A stretch of 64,000 bases of DNA from Pseudomonas sp. ANT_H12B (lineage in GTDB: Bacteria; Pseudomonadota; Gammaproteobacteria; Pseudomonadales; Pseudomonadaceae): assembly GCF_008369325.1 (NCBI RefSeq), contig NZ_VOBI01000003.1, forward strand, positions 248,001 to 312,000. Direction: 5' to 3'. The stretch's first letter is position 1, and every line of letters starts with the position of its first letter. Positions 20,482-30,157 of this stretch are shown in pieces. The notes below the pieces were generated by a model. It searched no databases and was not told where the DNA came from. It saw nothing but the letters and a program-made list of their open reading frames with translations. The translations under genes and the position numbers were made by a program.

Positions 20482-20760
20482 TCACACGTCTTTGCGGATC
20501 GGCTCTTCGACTTTTTGCGCCTGCACGTCGATGGTGTGCGACTGGTTCACGGACTGTGTGGGCTGTGGTTGAGCAGGTGGAACCGGTTGTTGCGGGGTCA
20601 CCGTCGGGTCAGCCGGCTTGTCTTCATCGTTCATGGCTTTGCGAAAGCCCTTGATCGACTCGCCCACGTCGGTGCCGAGGTTTTTCAGCTTCTTGGTGCC
20701 AAACACCAGCACGACAACAACCAGGATGACGATCCAGTGTTTCCAGTCAAAAATGCCCAT
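20482..20760 (-). CDS. tatA: Sec-independent translocase subunit TatA
   Basis: 92 residues. [20 protein letters not shown] helix, the [10 protein letters not shown] hinge and an amphipathic helix identify TatA, the pore-forming subunit. The tail is rich in Pro and Gln. Begins 26 bases after hisE on the same strand. Confidence 0.96.
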   Translation of the reverse strand: MGIFDWKHWIVILVVVVLVFGTKKLKNLGTDVGESIKGFRKAMNDEDKPADPTVTPQQPVPPAQPQPTQSVNQSHTIDVQAQKVEEPIRKDV

Positions 20761-20786
20761 GGTCCTGCTCCTCTCTAAATAGTTGT

Positions 20787-21119
20787 TCAGGCGGACGGAC
20801 GCGAGGCTTTCTCGGCGTGTCCGGACAGACCGAAGCGACGGTCCAGTTCATCGAGCACAGCCTGCGGATGCTGCCCAAGCTGGGCGAGCATGACCATGCT
20901 GTGGAACCATAAATCGGCGGTTTCGTAGATCACGTCGCTGCAGTCACCGCTGATGGCGGCGTCCTTGGCGGCAATAATGGTTTCTACCGACTCTTCGCCG
21001 ACTTTTTCCAGAATCTTGTTCAAGCCCTTGTGGTACAGGCTGGCGACATACGAGCTGTCGGCGGCGGCACCCTTGCGTTCTTCCAGTACTTCGGCCAGAC
21101 GGGTCAGAGTGTCACTCAT
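20787..21119 (-). CDS. hisE: Phosphoribosyl-ATP pyrophosphatase
   Basis: Hydrolyses PR-ATP to PR-AMP, second step of histidine synthesis. 110 residues; MazG-like fold with the acidic metal-binding helix [15 protein letters not shown] separate protein, unlike the HisIE fusion of enterics. Overlaps the end of hisI by 8 bases. Confidence 0.95.
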   Translation of the reverse strand: MSDTLTRLAEVLEERKGAAADSSYVASLYHKGLNKILEKVGEESVETIIAAKDAAISGDCSDVIYETADLWFHSMVMLAQLGQHPQAVLDELDRRFGLSGHAEKASRPSA

Positions 21120-21513
21120 GTGTGTGTCCTGCGGAATAGATAGCGTGCGGGTCTTTCAGAACCGGGTCGACGGTTTTCCAGTCGCCGTTCTCGAAAACGC
21201 GATAGAAGCAGCTCTGGCGACCGGTATGGCAAGCGATGTCGCCAACCTGCTCGACCATCAGGATGATCACGTCGGCGTCACAGTCCAGGCGCATCTCATG
21301 CAGGGTTTGCACGTGGCCGGACTCTTCGCCCTTGCGCCACAGTTTGCCACGGGAACGTGACCAGTAAATGGCGCGGTTTTCGGCAGCCGTCAGTTCCAGC
21401 GCTTCGCGGTTCATCCAGGCCATCATCAGGACGCGCCCGGTTTTATGATCCTGTGCGATCGCTGGCACCAGGCCATCAGCGTCCCACTTGATCTCGTCCA
21501 GCCAGTTTTTCAT
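21112..21513 (-). CDS. hisI: Phosphoribosyl-AMP cyclohydrolase
   Basis: Opens the adenine ring of PR-AMP, third step of histidine synthesis. 133 residues. [17 protein letters not shown] and the zinc ligands in DCDAD and [12 protein letters not shown] are visible. ATG at 21513 ([10 protein letters not shown]) is the family start; an in-frame upstream codon at 21540 adds nine unlikely residues. Lies 81 bases after ubiB and overlaps hisE. Confidence 0.96.
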   Translation of the reverse strand: MKNWLDEIKWDADGLVPAIAQDHKTGRVLMMAWMNREALELTAAENRAIYWSRSRGKLWRKGEESGHVQTLHEMRLDCDADVIILMVEQVGDIACHTGRQSCFYRVFENGDWKTVDPVLKDPHAIYSAGHTHE

Positions 21514-21594
21514 CTTCGACTCCGACAGCGGGCTCCACACTTCATTAGTGAAGCCCAGGCGTTGAAACAGTGTGCCAGCGTGCGGGGGCTCTGG

Positions 21595-23199
21595 CTATCG
21601 GCGAACGACCAGATACAAACCGACGGCCACCATGATGCCCGCCGGCCAATGGCCCAATTCGTTCAACGGCCCGCCGGCTGCGAGTATCGTGCCGCCTGCC
21701 AGGTGCGCAGAGCCGAGCAGGCGCATGAACCAGTCGTCCTTGCGCCGGTGCCACGGTGGCGGCGGGTCGTAGGCGTGCGGTTGGGACATGCGCTCGAGCA
21801 GGTCGCGGGCCATGTTGGCCAAGTGCGGCAATTGCTCAAACTGGCTCTGCACGTTGCCGATCAAGGCTTTGGGGCTGACGCGTTCACGCATCCAGCGTTC
21901 AAGGAACGGCTGGGCGGTGTTCCACAAATCGAGGTCCGGGTACAGCTGACGGCCCAGGCCTTCGATGTTCAACAGGGTTTTTTGCAGCAGAACCAGCTGC
22001 GGCTGGACTTCCATGTTGAAGCGTCGAGCGGTCTGGAACAGGCGCATCAGCACCTGACCGAAGGAAATATCTTTTAACGGTTTTTCGAAGATCGGCTCGC
22101 ACACGGTGCGGATCGCCGCTTCGAATTCATTGAGTTTGGTTTCCGCCGGCACCCAGCCCGAATCGATGTGCAGCTGCGCCACGCGACGGTAGTCACGCTT
22201 GAAGAACGCGAACAGGTTGCGGGCCAGGTAATCCTGATCTTCCGGGGTCAGGCTGCCGACGATGCCGCAATCGATTGCAATGTATTGCGGGCTCCACGGG
22301 TTCACGGTGCTGACGAAGATGTTGCCGGGGTGCATGTCGGCGTGGAAGAAGCTGTCGCGGAACACCTGGGTGAAGAAGATCTCCACGCCGCGTTCGGCGA
22401 GCATTTTCATGTCGGTGCGCTGGTCGGCGAGGGTCGCGAGGTCAGTGACCTGGATTCCGTAGATGCGCTCCATCACCAGCACTTTCGGCCGGCACCAGTC
22501 CCAATAGACTTGCGGCACGTAGAGCAGCTCCGAGCCGTCGAAGTTACGCTTCAACTGGCTGGCGTTGGCCGCTTCGCGCAGCAGGTCGAGTTCGTCGTAG
22601 ATGGTTTTTTCGTAGTCCTGGACCACGTCCACCGGGTGCAGAAGGCGCGCGTCGGCCGAAAGTTTTTCGGCGGCGCGGGCGAGGATGAACAGCCACGCCA
22701 GATCCTGCGCGATGATCGGCTTCAGGCCTGGGCGGATCACCTTGACCACCACTTCTTCGCCGGTTTTCAGTTGCGCGGCATGTACCTGCGCGACCGAGGC
22801 CGAGGCCAGCGGTTCAACGTCGAAGCGGGAGAACACTTCGCTGATCTTTTTGCCGAGCTGCTCTTCGATCAGCCTGACCGACACCTGCGAGTCGAACGGC
22901 GGCACGCGGTCCTGCAACTTCATCAGCTCATCGGCGATGTCTTCCGGCAGCAGGTCGCGGCGAGTGGACAGGATCTGGCCGAACTTGATGAAAATCGGTC
23001 CCAGGTCCTGCAATGCCAGGCGTAATCGCGCACCGCGGCTCAGGTCCAGCGTCTTGCGCGGGAACCAGCGCCACGGCAAGGCGTAGCGCAGCGCCAGCAG
23101 AAACCAGGGCAGCGGCAGGGCGAACAGCAGGTCATCGAGGCGGTAGCGAATCACAACGCGCTGGATGCGCAACAAACGGCGGACGGCAAGCAGCTTCAT
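21595..23199 (-). CDS. ubiB: Ubiquinone biosynthesis accessory protein, ABC1/UbiB kinase-like
   Basis: 534 residues. Atypical kinase-like protein required for ubiquinone synthesis. The KxGQ motif appears as [16 protein letters not shown] near residue 70, followed by the kinase-like core; two hydrophobic segments at the C-terminus ([15 protein letters not shown] and [12 protein letters not shown]) anchor it. Start overlaps ubiJ by 4 bases. Confidence 0.96.
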   Translation of the reverse strand: MKLLAVRRLLRIQRVVIRYRLDDLLFALPLPWFLLALRYALPWRWFPRKTLDLSRGARLRLALQDLGPIFIKFGQILSTRRDLLPEDIADELMKLQDRVPPFDSQVSVRLIEEQLGKKISEVFSRFDVEPLASASVAQVHAAQLKTGEEVVVKVIRPGLKPIIAQDLAWLFILARAAEKLSADARLLHPVDVVQDYEKTIYDELDLLREAANASQLKRNFDGSELLYVPQVYWDWCRPKVLVMERIYGIQVTDLATLADQRTDMKMLAERGVEIFFTQVFRDSFFHADMHPGNIFVSTVNPWSPQYIAIDCGIVGSLTPEDQDYLARNLFAFFKRDYRRVAQLHIDSGWVPAETKLNEFEAAIRTVCEPIFEKPLKDISFGQVLMRLFQTARRFNMEVQPQLVLLQKTLLNIEGLGRQLYPDLDLWNTAQPFLERWMRERVSPKALIGNVQSQFEQLPHLANMARDLLERMSQPHAYDPPPPWHRRKDDWFMRLLGSAHLAGGTILAAGGPLNELGHWPAGIMVAVGLYLVVRR

Positions 23200-23819
23200 G
23201 CGTTATCGCTTGGGTCGAGGGATCGGGAAAGGCGCTCGAAACGCGCCTCGAGACGTTCCAGATCAAGTTTGATCTGGTCCAGTTCACTGAAACGGGCTTC
23301 GGCTTCGCGCTGACCGACGAGGGTGCGCGATTCTTCGGCCAGGTATTCGCCAAGATTTTGATTCAGGCTGGCAAACCCTTGCTGATACCAACGTGCGCGG
23401 CTGCGCAGGTGACCGCCGAGCAGTTGCGTGGCGACCGGACCCAGCCAGCGCGAGAGTTCGTACTCCCAGTCCAGTTCGAGGTCCTGAAGGATCGCCGCCA
23501 GTTCCAGCAGCACGCCGCTGTCACCGTCGAGTTCGACTTCAGGAGCATGCAGGACCGAAGTCTTGTCCTTGCTCATCGCCAGTTTCAGCAGGCTGGAGGC
23601 CGGTGCGCGCAAGGTGCAGTCGGCGCCGGTTTCCCAGTGGGAAGCCAGCATCAGGCCTTCGTCGCTGGGCAGGATGAACACTTGCAGAGCCGGGCTGCGG
23701 CAGTCGACGGCAATCACCTTGCCACTCAAATGCGCCAGACGCGGCAGCGCCGTGCTGTCGAGACGCAGCACCCGGTTCAGACCGAGTTCAACGCTGGCGA
23801 GCAGGCCGGCCAGCAACAT
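23196..23819 (-). CDS. ubiJ: Ubiquinone biosynthesis accessory factor UbiJ
   Basis: 207 residues. N-terminal SCP2-type lipid-binding domain (about 15-115) and a C-terminal coiled-coil stretch (about 165-205). In E. coli UbiJ works with UbiK in the soluble Ubi complex, binding isoprenoid intermediates. Position between ubiE and ubiB, with 1- and 4-base overlaps, is the classical ubiEJB order. Confidence 0.92.
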   Translation of the reverse strand: MLLAGLLASVELGLNRVLRLDSTALPRLAHLSGKVIAVDCRSPALQVFILPSDEGLMLASHWETGADCTLRAPASSLLKLAMSKDKTSVLHAPEVELDGDSGVLLELAAILQDLELDWEYELSRWLGPVATQLLGGHLRSRARWYQQGFASLNQNLGEYLAEESRTLVGQREAEARFSELDQIKLDLERLEARFERLSRSLDPSDNA

Positions 23820-24589
23820 CAGGGTTTGATGCCACGGTGCAGGGCGACGATGCCTGCGGTCATGTTGTGATAGGTCACGCGGTCGAAACCGGCCTCGACC
23901 ATCATCGACTTCAGGGTTTCCTGGTTCGGGTGCATGCGGATCGATTCGGCGAGGTAACGATAGCTTTCCGAGTCGTTGGTGATCAGCTTGCCCATCAGCG
24001 GCATGAAGGCGAACGAGTAGGCGTCGTAGGCTTTGGACATCAGCGCGTTGGTCGGTTTGGAGAACTCCAGCACCAGCAAACGGCCGCCCGGTTTCAGCAC
24101 GCGCAGCATCGAGCGCAGGGCGTCTTCTTTATGGGTCACGTTGCGCAGGCCGAAAGCGATGGTCACGCAGTCGAAATGGTTGTCCGGGAACGGCAGCTTT
24201 TCAGCGTCGGCCTGAACGAATTCGACATTGCCGGCCACACCGAGGTCCAGCAGGCGGTCACGACCGACCTTGAGCATGGATTCGTTGATGTCGGCCAACA
24301 CGACCTGGCCGGTCGGGCCAACCAGGTGCGAGAACTTCTTGGTCAGATCGCCCGTGCCGCCAGCGATGTCCAGCACGCGGTTACCGGTGCGAACGCCCGA
24401 CAGTTCGATCGCGAAACGCTTCCACAGACGGTGCATGCCGCCCGACAGGAGGTCGTTCATCAAGTCGTACTTGGCGGCTACCGAGTGGAAAACCTCAGCG
24501 ACTTTTTCCGCTTTTTGGCTTTCCGGAACGTTTTTGAAACCGAAGTGAGTGGTGGGTTCGGCATCGCTGCCTTTGCGCTGATCAGTCAT
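23819..24589 (-). CDS. ubiE: Ubiquinone/menaquinone biosynthesis C-methyltransferase
   Basis: SAM-dependent C-methylation in ubiquinone synthesis. 256 residues. SAM-binding motif [12 protein letters not shown] and the UbiE signatures [14 protein letters not shown] and [20 protein letters not shown] are intact. Start chosen at ATG 24589 (MTDQRKG); the frame is open to 24652 but without family similarity. First gene of the minus-strand run that ends with rsmE. Confidence 0.97.
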   Translation of the reverse strand: MTDQRKGSDAEPTTHFGFKNVPESQKAEKVAEVFHSVAAKYDLMNDLLSGGMHRLWKRFAIELSGVRTGNRVLDIAGGTGDLTKKFSHLVGPTGQVVLADINESMLKVGRDRLLDLGVAGNVEFVQADAEKLPFPDNHFDCVTIAFGLRNVTHKEDALRSMLRVLKPGGRLLVLEFSKPTNALMSKAYDAYSFAFMPLMGKLITNDSESYRYLAESIRMHPNQETLKSMMVEAGFDRVTYHNMTAGIVALHRGIKP

Positions 24590-24743
24590 ATCGCTGTCAC
24601 CAGAAGAGAATGCGGGACATTCTAATCCCGGTGGCCTGCTTTGTCTTGGCAAGGCTGAAGGTAAGATGTAGAACCGCCGGGACGTTTTGACGCAGTCAGG
24701 GTCAAGATGCTTCAGGAAGTATTCATAAAGCAGGAGTCATTCG

Positions 24744-25019
24744 ATGGCCCGTATTAGTGTTGAACGTGCCCACGGCCTGGGCAAGGAAGCGGCCCGCGAG
24801 AAGGCTGACCAATTGGCGCAGAAGCTGTCCGATCAATATGGCCTGGAGCCGCAATGGTCCGGTGACACGCTGAATCTCAAGCGCTCCGGGGTGAAAGGTG
24901 CGGTGCATGTCAGCGAAGATTCGATCCGCGTCGATGTGGAGTTGGGCCTGATGATGTCGGCCATGAGCGGCATGATCAAATCGGAAATCGAAAAGGCGCT
25001 CGATAAAGCCCTGGTCTGA
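24744..25019 (+). CDS. Polyhydroxyalkanoic acid system family protein
   Basis: 91-residue small protein of the family named for its link to PHA loci (Pfam-style name PHA_gran_rgn). It starts MARISVERAHGLGKEAAREK and ends with an amphipathic helix IKSEIEKALDKAL. No catalytic motif is seen. Divergent from ubiE (154 bases apart) and 164 bases upstream of phaI. Its role is unknown; a granule-associated function is inferred from location only. Confidence 0.8.
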   Translation: MARISVERAHGLGKEAAREKADQLAQKLSDQYGLEPQWSGDTLNLKRSGVKGAVHVSEDSIRVDVELGLMMSAMSGMIKSEIEKALDKALV

Positions 25020-25183
25020 CCCGGTTTTTTCTATGAAACACGATCCCACAAGTTCGGTGGTGTTCCTGACTACTTGTTTATGTCAGTTGTTAGGGTGCCG
25101 TTTCTAATTATTCTCACTACTTTGTGCCTGAGCCCGACACTTTCGCGGGCAGTTCCTCAAACCTTCTGCGCGTGAGGTGCACC

Positions 25184-25606
25184 ATGGCCAAAGTTATTTT
25201 GAAGAAAAAAATCGACGCTTCGACAGCTGCTCTGAGCGACGTTAGAACCTACGCTCGCAAGATCTGGCTAGCAGGCCTGGGTGCCTACACCAAGGTCGGC
25301 CAAGAGGGCGGCGAGTACTTTCAAGAGCTGATAGAGGCTGGTCAAGCGGTTGAAAGTAAAGGCAAAAAAGTAGTTGCCGAGAAACTTGAAGCGGCCAATG
25401 CCGAGATCGATGAAGCCAAGAGTGAAGTAAGCACTTTCAAAGGCAAGGTCGAACTTCAACTCGACAAGGTCGAGAAGGCTTTTGACTCGCGTGTCGCAAG
25501 TACCTTGAATCGTATCGGCATTCCGTCTAAACATGACGTTGAGACACTCTCTGCCAAGCTCGATGAGCTGACGGCATTGCTCGAACGCGTCGCGCGTAAA
25601 TCTTAA
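25184..25606 (+). CDS. phaI: PHA granule-associated phasin
   Basis: 140 residues. Phasin domain beginning around ARKIWLAGLGAYTKVG, with a helical, coiled-coil-forming C-terminal half (leucine-heptad stretch DELTALLERVARKS). Coats PHA granules and controls their number and surface. ATG at 25184 follows GTGAGGTG; the frame is open to 25124 but that part has no phasin similarity. Ends 10 bases before phaF. Confidence 0.93.
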   Translation: MAKVILKKKIDASTAALSDVRTYARKIWLAGLGAYTKVGQEGGEYFQELIEAGQAVESKGKKVVAEKLEAANAEIDEAKSEVSTFKGKVELQLDKVEKAFDSRVASTLNRIGIPSKHDVETLSAKLDELTALLERVARKS

Positions 25607-25616
25607 GGAGAACGGG

Positions 25617-26495
25617 ATGGCTGGTAAAAAGAACACCGAAAAAGAAGGCAGCTCGTGGATCGGGAAAGTCGAAGACTACTCCCGCAAAATCTGGCTGGCT
25701 GGTTTAGGCGTGTACTCGAAGATCGACACTGACGGCAGCAAGCTCTTCGATACATTGGTTAAAGACGGCGAGAAAGCCGAGAAGCTCACCAAGAGCGTTG
25801 TCGGCAAGAAAGTCGATGCTGCCAAGGACTCTGCCTCGTCGGCCAAGTCGCGCATCAGCGGCGTGAAAGATCGTGCACTGGGCAAGTGGGATGAGTTGGA
25901 AGGTGCTTTTGACAAGCGCCTGAACAGCGCCATTTCGCGCCTGGGTGTTCCAAGCCGTAATGAAGTGAAAGCGCTGCACAGCAAGGTCGATACGCTGACC
26001 AAGCAGATCGAAAAACTCACCGGTGCCAAAGTGGCACCTGTTGCGGCGAAAACCGCGGCGGCCAAACCAGCAGCGAAGTCTGCTGCCAAGCCGCTGGCTA
26101 AAGCTGCCGCTAAACCGGCTGCCAAACCAGCAGCGAAAGCCGCAGCCAAGCCTGCTGCCAAAACTGCCGCAGCTAAACCTGCAGCAGCCAAGGCAGCGGC
26201 CAAACCGGTCGCTGCAAAAGCTGCGGCTAAATCAGCAGCAAAACCTGCAGCGGCTAAGCCGGCAACGAAAAGCGCATCGGCCAAACCTGCAGCCAAGCCA
26301 GCGGCAAAACCTGCCGCAGCGAAGAAGCCTGCAGTGAAAAAACCGGCAGCAGCGAAAGCGGCTACACCAAAACCAGCAGTGGCTGTCGCCAAACCGGCAA
26401 CTCCGGTCAGCACCTCGAACTCTGCTGCCGCGCCGACCCCTGCTGTAACCCCGACTGCCGCGCCAGCTCCATCGACGCCAACCAGTCAGTCCTGA
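25617..26495 (+). CDS. phaF: PHA granule-associated phasin with histone-H1-like tail
   Basis: 292 residues. Residues about 15-140 repeat the phasin domain of PhaI (SRKIWLAGLGVYSKID), and about 145-270 are tandem AAKPA-type repeats like eukaryotic histone H1. In P. putida PhaF binds DNA through this tail and spreads granules between daughter cells. AAGGAGAACGGG sits 3-11 bases before the ATG. Followed by a strong terminator; converges on phaD. Confidence 0.96.
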   Translation: MAGKKNTEKEGSSWIGKVEDYSRKIWLAGLGVYSKIDTDGSKLFDTLVKDGEKAEKLTKSVVGKKVDAAKDSASSAKSRISGVKDRALGKWDELEGAFDKRLNSAISRLGVPSRNEVKALHSKVDTLTKQIEKLTGAKVAPVAAKTAAAKPAAKSAAKPLAKAAAKPAAKPAAKAAAKPAAKTAAAKPAAAKAAAKPVAAKAAAKSAAKPAAAKPATKSASAKPAAKPAAKPAAAKKPAVKKPAAAKAATPKPAVAVAKPATPVSTSNSAAAPTPAVTPTAAPAPSTPTSQS

Positions 26496-26510
26496 TTTCA
26501 GGGCTCAAGA

Positions 26511-26542
26511 AAACGCCCGGCCTGCAAAGGTCGGGCGTTTTT
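26511..26542 (+). terminator. Intrinsic terminator after phaF
   Basis: ACGCCCGGCC, loop TGCAAA, GGTCGGGCGT, then five T residues; begins 16 bases after the phaF stop. Confidence 0.9.
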
Positions 26543-26578
26543 GTTTGTGCACGGATTCATGAACACCACAGAACCAAT

Positions 26579-26666
26579 GTGGGAGCGAGCCTGCTCGCGA
26601 ATGCAATTTGTCAGTCGGCCTCTATGCTGACTGACACACCGCTTTCGCGAGCAGGCTCGCTCCCAC
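26579..26666. repeat. REPIN, 88 bp
   Basis: Arms GTGGGAGCGAGCCTGCTCGC and reverse complement; spacer with internal GTCAGTCGGC/GCTGACTGAC symmetry. Lies between the convergent phaF and phaD genes. Confidence 0.92.
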
Positions 26667-26671
26667 AGGGG

Positions 26672-27292
26672 TTATTCGTGTTCTTCGAGGTATTGGAGTG
26701 CCAACTGCTCGGTCGCAACCTTGATCGGCGGCAGCAAGTGCGGCGCGACCAGCATCATGATCTGGTACACCACCAATCGCACTTCACCTTCACGATCCAG
26801 AATCCGCTGATAGTCCAGCGAGAACAGAAGCGTCATGGTGATTTGCTCCACCAGCTGACCCAACGCCTGAGTGTCGCTGACCAACTGCCCCTGAGCTTTC
26901 AATCGCGCGAGCAATGAAGCCAGCGTGCGCTTTAATGCGTTGAGCAGATTGCGTATGCCCTTGGCCAGTTTTGGCAGGCGCCCGGCGAGGTTCGACAGGT
27001 CCTGGAACAGAAACCGGTAGTGGGCCAGGCGTTCGACGATCAGGTGCAGGAACAGCCAGTAATCTTCCGGTGCCAGTTCTACATCGGCAGGTGGATCGAG
27101 CAGTGGTGCCAGCTCGGCTTGAAAGCGTTCGAACAGACCGAGGATCAGCGGTTCCTTGCCGTGGAAGTGGTAATAGAGGTTACCAGGGCTGATGCCCATT
27201 TCGTTGGCAACTTCCATGGTGGAAACGTTCGGTTCGCCCTTCTGATTGAACAACTGCAGGGCACATTCGAGAATCCGTTCGCGGGTTTTCAT
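26672..27292 (-). CDS. phaD: TetR-family regulator of the PHA locus
   Basis: 206 residues. N-terminal helix-turn-helix TMEVANEMGISPGNLYYHFHG (about 24-45) is typical of TetR proteins; the remainder is a helical ligand domain. In P. putida PhaD activates phaC1 and phaI promoters, probably with a fatty-acid CoA-derived ligand. Last gene of the phaC1-Z-C2-D run, 59 bases after phaC2. Confidence 0.93.
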   Translation of the reverse strand: MKTRERILECALQLFNQKGEPNVSTMEVANEMGISPGNLYYHFHGKEPLILGLFERFQAELAPLLDPPADVELAPEDYWLFLHLIVERLAHYRFLFQDLSNLAGRLPKLAKGIRNLLNALKRTLASLLARLKAQGQLVSDTQALGQLVEQITMTLLFSLDYQRILDREGEVRLVVYQIMMLVAPHLLPPIKVATEQLALQYLEEHE

Positions 27293-27351
27293 CCAGTCTT
27301 CTTAATGGTCGAGTCATGCCACGGCCAACTCTGGCCGTGGTTCGTTGCCAG

Positions 27352-29034
27352 TCAGCGCACGCGCACGTAAGTGCCCGGTGCCGCTTCCATCGGTGGATAG
27401 TTGTGGTTGCCGAGGGTCATCTGGGTTTCTTTTTGCGCACCCGAGCGTTCCTGAATCCAGTCCAGCCATGGGGTCCACCAACTGCCATCGACTTGTTTGG
27501 CGTCGTAATACCAGGCCCGAGGGTCGCTGGTCAGTTTCGCGCTCTCGACGTAGTTGGCTTTCGGATTGGTGGGCGGGTTGAGAATGCTCTGCACATGGCC
27601 GCTGTTGGACAGCACGAAGCGCCGTTCGCCACCCAGCAGCAGGGTCGAGCGATACACCGCATCCCACGGTGTGATGTGGTCGTTCATGCCCGCCACGCTG
27701 AAGCTGTCGACGGTGACTTTCTGCAAGTCGATCGGCGTGCCGCACACTTCCAGTCCACCCGGACGACCCAGCGGGTTGTATTTGAAGAAGTCCAGCAAGT
27801 CGCCGTGAAGGGCGGCCGGCAGACGCGTGTTGTCGTTGTTCCAGTAGAGAATGTCGAACGCCGGCGGCTCTTTACCCAGCAGGTAGTTATTGACGAAGTA
27901 GCTCCAGATCAAATCGTTGGGACGCATCCAGGCAAAGACTTTGGCCATGTCGCGACCGTCCAGCACACCCTTCTGATAGGAGCGACGCTTGGTTGCCTCA
28001 AGGGTCTGCTCGTCTGCGAAGAGGGTCGCCGGAGAATCCATCTGACTGTCGAGCAGGCTCACCAGGTACGTCGCGCTGGATACGCGGCGCAATTGCCGCT
28101 TGGCCTGTAAATGGCCTTGCAGCGCAGCAATGGTCAGCCCTCCGGCGCAGGCGCCCATCAGGTTGACCTCGCGGGCACCGGTGATCGCCCGGCAGACGTT
28201 CATCGCTTCTTCCACCGCTTCGACGTAGGTCGACAAACCCCATTCGCGGTGACGCACATCAGGATTTCGCCAACTGATCATGAAGGTTTGCAGGCCATTC
28301 TTCAGGGCGAACTGGACGAAGCTGTTGTGTGGGCTCAGGTCGAAAATGTAGTACTTGTTGATTTGCGGCGGCACCACCAGCAGCGGTTTGGAATACTGTT
28401 TTTCGCTCATCGGCTTGTACTGGATCAGCTCCAGCAGCTCGTTGCGAAACACCACTGAGCCGGTAGTCGTGGCGACTGTTTTGCCGACCTCGAACGCCTG
28501 TTTGGTGACTTGTCTGGGCAGGCCGTCGTTGTGCAGGAAGTCGTCGACCAGGTGGCTGATACCTCGCACCAGGCTGTTGCCGCCGGAGTTGAAGATTTCC
28601 TTGATCGCCAACGGATTAAGCAGGCTGTTGGACGGTGCCATGGCGTCATTGAGCAAGGCGAACGCGAAGTGGGCACGGGCGCGATCGTCCGGGGTCATGT
28701 TGCTCTCGTCGATCCAGTGTTTGACCTGCTTCTGCCAGCTCAGGTAAGCCTGCAAGCTGCGGCGATAAAAAGGGTTGAGGCTCCACGCCGGGTCGGCAAA
28801 GCGATTGTCCTGCGGATTGGTCGGGTGCAGGGTTTCGCCCAGCAGCACGCGACCCAGTTGGCCGCCCAGCTTCAAAGCGTGTCGAGCGCTGTGCACCGGG
28901 TTACGCAAGCCATGGGCGGCAACGCTGCGTAGGGTCGAAAACAGATCCCGGCCACGCAGGCCGGTAATCGCACTCTGTGCGTTGATGAACGCGGCGGGAG
29001 TGGGCAAAAAGTCCTTCGCTGGTTTTTCGCGCAT
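27352..29034 (-). CDS. phaC2: Class II poly(3-hydroxyalkanoate) synthase 2
   Basis: 560 residues. Polymerises medium-chain 3-hydroxyacyl-CoA. Lipase-like box GACAGG places the catalytic Cys at residue 296; the Asp lies in GMNDHITPW and the His in NSGHVQSI, completing the triad. Paralogue of PhaC1 with the same motif positions. Stands 129 bases downstream of phaZ. Confidence 0.96.
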   Translation of the reverse strand: MREKPAKDFLPTPAAFINAQSAITGLRGRDLFSTLRSVAAHGLRNPVHSARHALKLGGQLGRVLLGETLHPTNPQDNRFADPAWSLNPFYRRSLQAYLSWQKQVKHWIDESNMTPDDRARAHFAFALLNDAMAPSNSLLNPLAIKEIFNSGGNSLVRGISHLVDDFLHNDGLPRQVTKQAFEVGKTVATTTGSVVFRNELLELIQYKPMSEKQYSKPLLVVPPQINKYYIFDLSPHNSFVQFALKNGLQTFMISWRNPDVRHREWGLSTYVEAVEEAMNVCRAITGAREVNLMGACAGGLTIAALQGHLQAKRQLRRVSSATYLVSLLDSQMDSPATLFADEQTLEATKRRSYQKGVLDGRDMAKVFAWMRPNDLIWSYFVNNYLLGKEPPAFDILYWNNDNTRLPAALHGDLLDFFKYNPLGRPGGLEVCGTPIDLQKVTVDSFSVAGMNDHITPWDAVYRSTLLLGGERRFVLSNSGHVQSILNPPTNPKANYVESAKLTSDPRAWYYDAKQVDGSWWTPWLDWIQERSGAQKETQMTLGNHNYPPMEAAPGTYVRVR

Positions 29035-29163
29035 GAATCAACACTCCTTCGTCTTCAGGCCAAATACAGATACACCGAACCAGAACACCATAGACGCTGT
29101 TACGGGTTGTTGCGCGGCGCGGCGTCCTGCCGACCGCTTTTCATCACCCAAAGCCAGGGTTGA

Positions 29164-30018
29164 TTAACCGCCCAATGGCGCCGGATGCGGATGCATCACT
29201 GCGCGCTGCCGTTCTTCCTGGAGGAATTTCATGATGATCGGTGCCACTGCTTCGGCCCGGGTAATCAGGAATAGATGCCCGTCATCGATGATGTGCAACT
29301 GAGCATTGGGAATCCGCCAGGCGAGCAATCGCATGTTGACCAGCGGGATCAGCGGATCGTCGTCGCCGGCCAGCACCAGGGTCGGCTGATGAATCTTGTG
29401 CAGCCAGTGAATGCTGGTCCAGCCGAGGCCGGCGAACAGCTGCCAGTAGTAACCGAGCTTGCCCGCCGAGCGGACTTTCGCCGCATGACTGGCAGCCAGC
29501 GTTGGATCGCGCCGGAACGCGCCGCCATAGATCATCGGTGCGATGCGGATCACATGAGACGGCTGGATGTAGCGTCGTGGGCTGGCCATCATCCACAGCA
29601 CTTTCGGCTTGCCCGGCACCATCACTGCACCAGCCGCCGTGGCCGCCAGCACGAGTTTCTTGCAGCGCTCGGGATAGTCGTAAGCGAACTGCTGGGCGAG
29701 GGCGCCCCCCCATGACACGCCGATCACGTTGACTTGCCCGTAATCGAGATAATCGAGCATCCGCGCGGTGAGTTTCGCCAGGCCCGGAAAACGATACGGC
29801 CGATTCGGCGTCGACGAACCGCCGACACCGGGCACATCGAAAGCAATGACTTCCAGGTCCGGGTCCAGCGCGGCGACAAACGGAAACACCAGCTCCAGGT
29901 TGGCGCCAATGCCGTTGAAAATCAGCAAAGGGGTCAAGTGAGGCTTGCCGGGGCGTACTGCCGTCCGGAGGGTCTGGCCATCCAGGTCGACGGTACGAAA
30001 TATGAACGGTTGCGGCAT
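29164..30018 (-). CDS. phaZ: Intracellular medium-chain-length PHA depolymerase
   Basis: 284 residues, alpha/beta hydrolase that mobilises stored PHA. Lipase box GVSWGG puts the nucleophile at Ser102; the other triad members fit GDDDPL (Asp near 221) and DDGHLF (His near 248), matching the known P. putida enzyme from memory. Lies between the two synthase genes, so synthesis and turnover share an operon. Confidence 0.96.
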   Translation of the reverse strand: MPQPFIFRTVDLDGQTLRTAVRPGKPHLTPLLIFNGIGANLELVFPFVAALDPDLEVIAFDVPGVGGSSTPNRPYRFPGLAKLTARMLDYLDYGQVNVIGVSWGGALAQQFAYDYPERCKKLVLAATAAGAVMVPGKPKVLWMMASPRRYIQPSHVIRIAPMIYGGAFRRDPTLAASHAAKVRSAGKLGYYWQLFAGLGWTSIHWLHKIHQPTLVLAGDDDPLIPLVNMRLLAWRIPNAQLHIIDDGHLFLITRAEAVAPIIMKFLQEERQRAVMHPHPAPLGG

Positions 30019-30060
30019 GCTTCAGGCCCTGTGGGGTGGTATCGCTATCTCATCTTTATT

Positions 30061-30149
30061 GTGGGAGCGAGTTTGCTCGCGATAGCGGTCTAACAGTCGA
30101 CATCAATGTTGAATGTAATGACCTCATCGCGAGCAAGCTCGCTCTCACA
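30061..30149. repeat. REPIN, 89 bp, in the phaC1-phaZ gap
   Basis: GTGGGAGCGAGTTTGCTCGC arm and an inverted arm ending GCTCTCACAG (one base off the usual GCTCCCAC). Sits in the 139-base space between phaC1 and phaZ, inside the operon. Confidence 0.9.
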
Positions 30150-30157
30150 GGTATCAG

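Noticed and set aside
25085..25130. Sigma-70 promoter before phaI
   Set aside because: TTGTTA and TAATTA are only 12 bases apart; no acceptable spacing found.
25676..26413. Ala/Gly/Leu-rich frame antisense to phaF, looking like membrane segments
   Set aside because: Complement of the AAKP repeats; hydrophobicity is an artefact of repeat translation.
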